From NCBI RefSeq assembly GCF_004345645.1, contig NZ_SLWS01000003.1:1-64000 (forward strand): a DNA stretch of 64,000 nt, read 5' to 3'. The position numbers were made by a program, and so were the translations under genes. The stretch comes from Actinocrispum wychmicini. GTDB lineage: Bacteria > Actinomycetota > Actinomycetes > Mycobacteriales > Pseudonocardiaceae. This document shows, in pieces, positions 58,713-64,000 of this stretch (positions are counted from its first letter, which is position 1; each line of letters starts with the position of its first letter). The notes under the pieces are model-generated. The model worked only from the letters and a program-made list of their open reading frames with translations, was not told where the DNA came from and did not search any database.

Positions 58713-58765
58713 TTGCGTAAAGATATGCTGCCAGAGGGACGATACAACGTAAATCTTACGGCAAG
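58713..58765. promoter_or_regulatory. Inverted half-sites between kamA and kdd
   Basis: TTGCGTAAAGAT (58713-58724) and ATCTTACGGCAA (58754-58765) are imperfect inverted copies, the second reading TTGCCGTAAGAT on the other strand. Inside lies the perfect CGTAA-ATC-TTACG (58748-58760). The 91-bp spacer holds both start regions, so one regulator, perhaps Lrp-like, could switch the whole pathway. Confidence 0.5.
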
Positions 58766-58782
58766 AGGGAGAGGGGCGCGGA

Positions 58783-59805
58783 ATGTCGGCGTACGGGTTG
58801 CACAGGGTTGTCGCCCCGGTGGGAGTGCTGCCGCAACAGGCGGACCGGCTCGACGCCGACCCGACCCTTCGGCCCGACGAGGTGATCGTCGACGTCGAGC
58901 GGCTCAACCTGGACGCGGCGTCGTTTCGCCAGCTCAGAGAGGCACACGGGACGGGGCCGGCGATCCGTGACGCCGTTGTGAAGATCATCGAAGAGCGCGG
59001 GAAGATGCACAATCCGGTCACCGGATCCGGCGGCATGCTGCTCGGCACGGTCCGCGAAGTCGGCCAGGAATCCTCGCTCGGACTCACTCCCGGTGATCGA
59101 ATCGCCACGCTGGTGTCACTGACCTTGACCCCGTTGCGGATCACCGACGGTCTCGCGGACTGGGACGGCGCCGGCGAACAGGTTCCCTGCGCGGGCACGG
59201 CGGTGCTGTTCGGCCGGTCGATCGCGGCCGTGCTGCCCGACGACATCCCCGACCACCTGGCCCTGTCCGTCCTGGACGTCTGCGGCGCGCCAGCGTTGAC
59301 CGACCGCGTGGTCCGGCGCGACGGAACGCCGTCGGTGCTGGTCATCGGCGGTGGCGGGAAGTCCGGGTCATTGTCGTTGGCGGCGGCGCGCCGGGCGGGC
59401 GCGAGCCGGCTCGTCGCGCTTGTCCCGACGGAGTCCGAAGCCCAGGCGCTGCGGGACGCCGGGCTGGCGGACGAGATCGTGATCGCCGACGCCCGCGATC
59501 CGGTCGCTGTGTCGAAGGCCGTCGGCGGCCAGGTGAACGTGACGGTCGTGTGCGTGGACGTGCCTGGCTGTGAGCACGGCGCCGTGCTGGCCACGGCCGA
59601 CGGCGGCACGATCGTGTTCTTCTCGATGGCCACGTCGTTCCAGGCCGCCGCGTTGGGCGCGGAAGGGCTGGCCGCGGACGTCGAGATGATCATCGGCAAC
59701 GGCTACGTGCCTGGTCACGCGGCCTATGCGTTGGACCTGATCCGCACCGAACCCGGGGTCCGCGAGCTGTTCGAGGCACGTGAACGGCAGACTGCACGGA
59801 CATGA
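58783..59805 (+). CDS. kdd: L-erythro-3,5-diaminohexanoate dehydrogenase
   Basis: A 340-residue dehydrogenase. It has the Kdd pattern: HNPVTGSGGMLLGTVREVG near 85-103, TLTPLRITDG, CGAPALTDRVV, and the NAD-binding VLVIGGGGKSGSL near 185-197. It oxidises 3,5-diaminohexanoate to 5-amino-3-oxohexanoate with NAD. First gene of the rightward operon; its stop overlaps the amidohydrolase start by 4 nt (ATGA). ATG 58783. Confidence 0.9.
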   Translation: MSAYGLHRVVAPVGVLPQQADRLDADPTLRPDEVIVDVERLNLDAASFRQLREAHGTGPAIRDAVVKIIEERGKMHNPVTGSGGMLLGTVREVGQESSLGLTPGDRIATLVSLTLTPLRITDGLADWDGAGEQVPCAGTAVLFGRSIAAVLPDDIPDHLALSVLDVCGAPALTDRVVRRDGTPSVLVIGGGGKSGSLSLAAARRAGASRLVALVPTESEAQALRDAGLADEIVIADARDPVAVSKAVGGQVNVTVVCVDVPGCEHGAVLATADGGTIVFFSMATSFQAAALGAEGLAADVEMIIGNGYVPGHAAYALDLIRTEPGVRELFEARERQTART

Positions 59806-61370
59806 GCACCTTGCTGCTGGGTGGCCGCGTCCATTCGCCGTCCGCGCCGGACGCCACCGCGATGGCCGTCGACGATGGCGTGGTGGTCTGGGTCGGCCAG
59901 GACGGACCGGCGAAAGCCCTGTACGGCGACGCCGAGATCGTCCGGCTGGACGGGGCCTTCGTGGCGCCCGCGTTCGTCGATCCGCACGTTCACGTCACCG
60001 CGGCGGGCCTGCTGCTGACCGGCCTTGACCTCACCGAATGCGCTTCGCTCGCCGAGTGCCTGGAAGCGGTTCGGACCGCTGAGGGCGCGTTGGTGTGGGG
60101 GCACGGGTGGGACGAGACCCGCTGGCCGGAACGGCGTCCGCCGACGCGGGCCGAGATCGACGCGGCCGCTGGCGGACGGGCGGTGTACGTGTCCCGGATC
60201 GACGTGCACTCGGCGCTGGTGTCGTCGTCCATTGTGGACAGGGTGCCGGCGGCCCGGGACGTCGACGGCTGGGATCCGGCGGGGCCGTTGTCGCGCGACT
60301 CGCATCACCGCGTCCGGCGCGTCGCACTCCGCGAACTGTCCGGTGACCAACGGAAGGCCGCCGCGCTGGCGTTCCTGGAGCACGCGGCGTCCCAAGGGGT
60401 GGCGGCCGTGCACGAGTGCGCCGGGCCGGAGATCTCCGGCCGGGAGGACCTCGCCGACGTCCTCGGCCTGGGCCGGCGGGACGACTTGCCGGACGTCGTC
60501 GGGTACTGGGGCGAACCCGGCGCGTTCCAGCTGGCCAAGGACCTGGGTGTGCGGGGGTTGGCGGGGGACTTGTTCGTGGACGGCGCCATCGGTTCCCGGA
60601 CCGCGTCGCTGCGCGAACCGTACGCGGACGACCCGACCAACTGCGGCGCTCGCTACCTGGACGCCGGCGACATCGCCGACCACGTCGTCGAATGCACCCA
60701 GGCCGGGCTGCAGGCCGGCTTCCACGTCATCGGGGACGCGGCCGTCGCGAGCGTCGTGGACGGGTTCGCCAAGGCTGCGGAAATTGCTGGCCCGGCGCTC
60801 GCGGCCGCGCGGCACCGCCTGGAACACGTGGAGATGGTGGACGAGGAGCAGGCCGAACGGCTCGCGTCCTGGGGTGTGATCGCCTCGATGCAGCCGCGGT
60901 TCGACGAGGCGTGGGGCGGCCCGGACGGCATGTACGTCCAGCGACTGGGCGAGCGCGGCACGTCCTTGAACCCGTTCTCGGTCCTGGCCCGGCACGGTGT
61001 CGTCCTGGCCTTCGGCTCGGACGCGCCCGTCACACCGGTCGACCCCTGGCGGTCCGTCCGAGCCGCGGTTCACCATCGCACCAACGGTTTCGGGGTGTCG
61101 CCGCGAGCCGCTTTCACCGCGCACACCCGCAGTGGGTGGCGTGCTGCGGGGGTGGACGACGGGCTGACGGGCACGCTCGTACCGGGCGCGCCGGCGACCT
61201 ACGCGATCTGGGAGACGGACGAGTTGGTAGTGGCCGGCAGTGACGCGCGAGTGCAGCGGTGGTCGACAGACCCGCGCTCGCGGGTGCCGGGACTGCCGGC
61301 GCTGGACGGGGACCTGCCGCGCTGCCTGCGGACTGTACTGCGGGGCAACACGATATACGACAAGGGATGA
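59802..61370 (+). CDS. YtcJ-type metal-dependent amidohydrolase
   Basis: A 522-residue amidohydrolase: N-terminal beta domain, metal motif DPHVHV near 60-65, LRWGHGWDETRW-type segment, HVIGDAAV near 307 (histidine ligand), HRLEHVEMV near 335 and FGSDAPVTPVDPW near 405. This YtcJ branch hydrolyses amide or related C-N bonds, substrate mostly unknown. It is locked into the operon (ATGA overlap with kdd, 4 bp before kamD), so it should act on a lysine-derived compound, such as an acylated or cyclised (lactam) intermediate. It is not part of the classical clostridial pathway. Confidence 0.85.
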   Translation: MSTLLLGGRVHSPSAPDATAMAVDDGVVVWVGQDGPAKALYGDAEIVRLDGAFVAPAFVDPHVHVTAAGLLLTGLDLTECASLAECLEAVRTAEGALVWGHGWDETRWPERRPPTRAEIDAAAGGRAVYVSRIDVHSALVSSSIVDRVPAARDVDGWDPAGPLSRDSHHRVRRVALRELSGDQRKAAALAFLEHAASQGVAAVHECAGPEISGREDLADVLGLGRRDDLPDVVGYWGEPGAFQLAKDLGVRGLAGDLFVDGAIGSRTASLREPYADDPTNCGARYLDAGDIADHVVECTQAGLQAGFHVIGDAAVASVVDGFAKAAEIAGPALAAARHRLEHVEMVDEEQAERLASWGVIASMQPRFDEAWGGPDGMYVQRLGERGTSLNPFSVLARHGVVLAFGSDAPVTPVDPWRSVRAAVHHRTNGFGVSPRAAFTAHTRSGWRAAGVDDGLTGTLVPGAPATYAIWETDELVVAGSDARVQRWSTDPRSRVPGLPALDGDLPRCLRTVLRGNTIYDKG

Positions 61371-61374
61371 ACTG

Positions 61375-62943
61375 ATGGGTGGACTGCTGGACCTCGACCC
61401 CGGCGTTGTGGCCAAGGCTCGGCACCTCGCGACTCAGGCGGGTGCGCCTGTGGTCGCCCTCGCCAGGGCACACACCACGGTGGCCGTCGAGCGCGCGACG
61501 CTTCGCCTCGCCGGCATCACCGGCGCCGACACCGCGCATCGCGCGGGCGACGTGCCCTGGGTGAACCGTGTCATCGACACCGTGCGGGAACACTGCGGTC
61601 TGGAGCACGGGGTCGTGCTGCCCGCGTTCCACGCGTTGAAAGAAGGCGACTTCGCGTCCCTGACCGAACTGGCCGAGGCGACCGCGGCCGGCCAGGTCCA
61701 GTACCGGGTGCCGACCGGGCGGGCCGCCACCAGCGCGGCCAAGGCGGCGAAAACGGCGGTGGCCAAAGGCATCCGGACGATCGACCGGAACCGGGCACAG
61801 CGCGACAAGCTGATCGCGAAGCTCGGGGATCCGCCGCAGCGCCCGTGGATCTACCTGATCGTCGCGACCGGCGACATCGACGAGGACGTCGTCCAGGCCG
61901 GCAACGCCGCCCGCGCGGGCGCGGACATCATCGCCGTGATCCGGTCCACCGGGCAGTCTCTTTTGGACTACGTGCCGGAGGGGGCGACCCACCACGGTTT
62001 CGCGGGTACGTACGCCACCCAGGAGAACTTCCGGATCATGCGGGCGGCCCTGGACGACGTGTCCAAAGAGGTCGGTCGGTACGTCCGGCTGACGAACTAC
62101 GCCTCGGGTCTCTGCATGCCGGAGATCGCGGTGCTGGGCGGGTTGCAGCGGCTGGACATGATGCTCAACGACTCCATGTACGGCATTCTGTTCCGGGACA
62201 TCAACCCGATCCGGACGTTCGTCGACCAGCGGTTCTCCCGGCAGGTGCACGCCAGGGCCGGGATCATCATCAACACCGGCGAGGACAACTACCTGACCAC
62301 CGCGGACGCCGTCGACGCCGCCCACACCGTCACGGTGTCGCAGCTGTTGAACGAGCATTTCGCGCACGAGGCCGGACTGCCCGACTCGTTGCTGGGCCTC
62401 GGGCACGCCTTCGAGATCAACCCGGACCTGCCCGACTCGTTCCGGCTTGAGCTGGCGCACGCCCTGCTGGCCAGGGAACTGTTCCCGGACGCCCCGCTGA
62501 AGTGGATGCCGCCGACCAAGCACATGACCGGCGACGTCTTCCACGGCCACCTGCTGGACGGGTTCTTCAACCTCGCGGGTGTCCTCACCGGACAGTCGAT
62601 CCTGCTGGTCGGGATGATGACCGAGGCGGTGGTCACGCCGTTCCTGGCCGACCGGGACCTGGCACTGGCCAACGTCCGGTACGTCCTGAACGCCGCCGGG
62701 AGCCTGCGCGAGGACTTCCGGCCGGCACCGGACGGCTTCATCGTCAAGCGTGCCCACCAGGTCCTCGGCGAGGCGGTGGACCTGCTGGAACGGATTGTCG
62801 ACGACGGTCTGTTGACCGCGATCGCGGACGGCACGTTCGGCCTGATGAAGCGCCCGCCGGACGGCGGCAAGGGCGCGGACGGCGTGATCGAGAAAGCGGA
62901 CGGGTACGTCAACCCGGCGCAACTGAAGCTGGAGGCGGGATGA
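61375..62943 (+). CDS. kamD: Lysine 5,6-aminomutase alpha subunit
   Basis: A 522-residue subunit of the B12- and PLP-dependent lysine 5,6-aminomutase. Typical stretches: TTVAVERATLRLAGI, IRSTGQSLLDYVPEGATHHGFAGTYATQENFRIMR, RLTNYASGLCMPEIAVLGGLQRLDMMLNDSMYGILFRDIN and KWMPPTKHMTGDVFHG. It binds substrate and most of the PLP in a barrel and works only with KamE. Moves the terminal amino group of beta-lysine to give 3,5-diaminohexanoate. It overlaps kamE by 4 nt. Confidence 0.93.
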   Translation: MGGLLDLDPGVVAKARHLATQAGAPVVALARAHTTVAVERATLRLAGITGADTAHRAGDVPWVNRVIDTVREHCGLEHGVVLPAFHALKEGDFASLTELAEATAAGQVQYRVPTGRAATSAAKAAKTAVAKGIRTIDRNRAQRDKLIAKLGDPPQRPWIYLIVATGDIDEDVVQAGNAARAGADIIAVIRSTGQSLLDYVPEGATHHGFAGTYATQENFRIMRAALDDVSKEVGRYVRLTNYASGLCMPEIAVLGGLQRLDMMLNDSMYGILFRDINPIRTFVDQRFSRQVHARAGIIINTGEDNYLTTADAVDAAHTVTVSQLLNEHFAHEAGLPDSLLGLGHAFEINPDLPDSFRLELAHALLARELFPDAPLKWMPPTKHMTGDVFHGHLLDGFFNLAGVLTGQSILLVGMMTEAVVTPFLADRDLALANVRYVLNAAGSLREDFRPAPDGFIVKRAHQVLGEAVDLLERIVDDGLLTAIADGTFGLMKRPPDGGKGADGVIEKADGYVNPAQLKLEAG

Positions 62944-63680
62944 CCAAGCGACACGTCCGTCCCTACGGCGACACCACCGGCGACGGGATGATCCAGACGT
63001 CGTTCACGCTGCCGGTGCCGCACGGCCCGCGCGCCGACGGCGCCGCGCTCCAGCTGGCGAACAAGATGGGCATGGACCCGGCGATGGTCGTGCATTCGAA
63101 GCCGATCGGCCCGGACTTCACGTTCTTCGTGGTCTACGGCTCGGTGAAGCACATCGTCGACCTGGACGAAGTCCGGGTGGTGGAACGCGAGTACCCGTTG
63201 CTGTCCCCGTCCGAAGTGAACTCGGTGGTCAAGAAGACGTTGCGCCGCAAGCTGGTCGTGGTCGGCGGCTGTATCGGCACGGACGCGCACACGGTCGGGA
63301 TCGACGCGATCCTGAACATCAAGGGCTTCGCCGGCGAGAAGGGCCTGGAGTACTACCGGGAACTGAAAGTGATCAACCTCGGCGCCCAGGTGACCGTGCC
63401 CGACCTGGTGAAACGCGCCCGCACCGAGAAAGCGGACGCGGTGCTCGTGTCCCAGGTGGTGACGCAGCGCGACGCGCACATCCACAACACCCAGGAGATG
63501 TCGGCGGCGTTCCGGGAGGCGATGGGGGACCGGCGGCCGTTGCTGGTGGCCGGCGGACCCCGGTTCGACCCGTTGATGTCCGCCGAACTGGGCGTGGACC
63601 GGGTCTTCGGCCGGGGCACGACCCCGGGCGAGGTGGCGAGTTTCCTGGTGCACGCACTGTCCACGGCGCGCGCCGGGTAA
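62940..63680 (+). CDS. kamE: Lysine 5,6-aminomutase beta subunit (B12-binding)
   Basis: A 246-residue subunit. The cobalamin motif DxHxxG is Asp115-Ala-His117-Thr-Val-Gly120, and Lys128 lies eleven residues after His117, the spacing of the PLP-binding lysine in the clostridial enzyme. Adenosylcobalamin therefore binds here, base-off with His117. The N-terminal part (1-80) is the dimerisation domain. Starts by ATGA overlap with kamD. No kce (cleavage enzyme) or kal (lyase) gene follows; the next gene is a regulator. Confidence 0.93.
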   Translation: MTKRHVRPYGDTTGDGMIQTSFTLPVPHGPRADGAALQLANKMGMDPAMVVHSKPIGPDFTFFVVYGSVKHIVDLDEVRVVEREYPLLSPSEVNSVVKKTLRRKLVVVGGCIGTDAHTVGIDAILNIKGFAGEKGLEYYRELKVINLGAQVTVPDLVKRARTEKADAVLVSQVVTQRDAHIHNTQEMSAAFREAMGDRRPLLVAGGPRFDPLMSAELGVDRVFGRGTTPGEVASFLVHALSTARAG

Positions 63681-63736
63681 CCTACCCCGAACGTTTCTTG
63701 CCGTCTGTTTGCCTTCGCGCTCCTACCCTCGGTGAC

Positions 63737-64000
63737 GTGCACATCGTTGTCGTCGATGACGAGGCGGCCGTCCGTGATTCGCTGTCCAGGACGCTGGAGT
63801 TCGAGGGATACACTGTGTCCGTCGCTCCCGACGGGGCGCGGGCGCTCGACCTGATCCGGTCGCAGCGGCCGGACGGGGTCATCCTGGACATGATGATGCC
63901 CGTCCTGGACGGCCTGGCCAGCTGCCGGGCGCTGCGGGCCGAGGGCAACTACGTGCCCGTCCTGATGCTCACCGCCCGCGGTGACGTGAGCGACCGGGTC
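63737..64000 (+). CDS. Response regulator receiver domain, cut by window end
   Basis: Only the first 88 codons are in the window. They form an OmpR-type receiver: acidic pocket DDE at 7-9, phospho-acceptor Asp51 in VILDMMMPVLDG and the LTAR switch at 78-81; the sequence resembles MprA/TrcR-like regulators. GTG 63737 is likely. A DNA-binding domain and a kinase gene probably follow outside. Its relation to the lysine operon, which ends 56 bp earlier, is unknown. Confidence 0.85.
   Translation, partial: MHIVVVDDEAAVRDSLSRTLEFEGYTVSVAPDGARALDLIRSQRPDGVILDMMMPVLDGLASCRALRAEGNYVPVLMLTARGDVSDRV

Overview
The window is dense, GC-rich bacterial DNA with many GTG starts, short spacers and 4-nt GTGA/ATGA gene overlaps. 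This style, plus protein families I associate with filamentous actinomycetes (DUF5994, DUF6292, DUF2277, DUF4333, a DinB/mycothiol-type protein and DasR-type chitinase control sites), points to an actinomycete, most likely Pseudonocardiales. That placement is inference from gene content. I saw no rRNA, tRNA, CRISPR array, insertion sequence or phage module. The DNA looks chromosomal, with accessory islands.

Layout. 1-340 is degenerate tandem-repeat DNA. 0.3-4.5 kb holds a cysteine dioxygenase-rhodanese pair, a DUF2294 gene and a beta-lactamase locus: a lipoprotein class A enzyme divergent from a LysR gene, whose stop overlaps a second, frameshifted penicillin-recognising gene. 4.5-12.4 kb carries YccF, a PIG-L deacetylase, a luciferase-like oxidoreductase, a large secreted BNR-repeat protein and a DUF1501/DUF1800 pair. 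12.5-15.7 kb is a two-gene cassette (hydroxybenzoate-hydroxylase-like plus a two-domain methyltransferase) lying between an intact CitB-type response-regulator 3' end and a decayed copy of such an end. 15.6-20.8 kb is a CitA/CitB-type two-component system divergent from an NMT1/SsuA-type ABC importer. 20.8-24.1 kb has small genes, a secreted HNH-like protein and CtaG, followed to 28 kb by a multicopper oxidase operon with its own two-component system.

28-36.5 kb: a chitinase with two dasR-like boxes and a clean terminator, two VOC proteins, a lower-GC orphan gene, a solitary ClpP, a cysteine-desulfurase-like protein and a TetR-AidB operon. 36.5-46.9 kb: an 820-bp spacer, a secreted three-repeat protein, a phosphopantetheinyl transferase coupled to a phosphoesterase, a P1B-ATPase-like protein whose catalytic motifs are all degenerate, two glycosyltransferases and a CobW GTPase. 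46.9-57.3 kb: a POT peptide transporter, RecD2 helicase with a cold-shock-domain gene, DUF1304, an Lrp-methionine gamma-lyase pair, a fatty acid desaturase and several small proteins.

57.3-63.7 kb is a lysine-to-3-keto-5-aminohexanoate catabolic locus: kamA divergent from kdd, a YtcJ-type amidohydrolase, kamD and kamE. It makes beta-lysine, then 3,5-diaminohexanoate, then oxidises it; the cleavage enzyme and ammonia-lyase of the known pathway are not in view. The window ends inside a response-regulator gene. The most unusual items are the degenerate P-type ATPase, the regulator-flanked cassette with its unrecognised domain, the frameshifted BlaB-like gene and the amidohydrolase inside the lysine operon.
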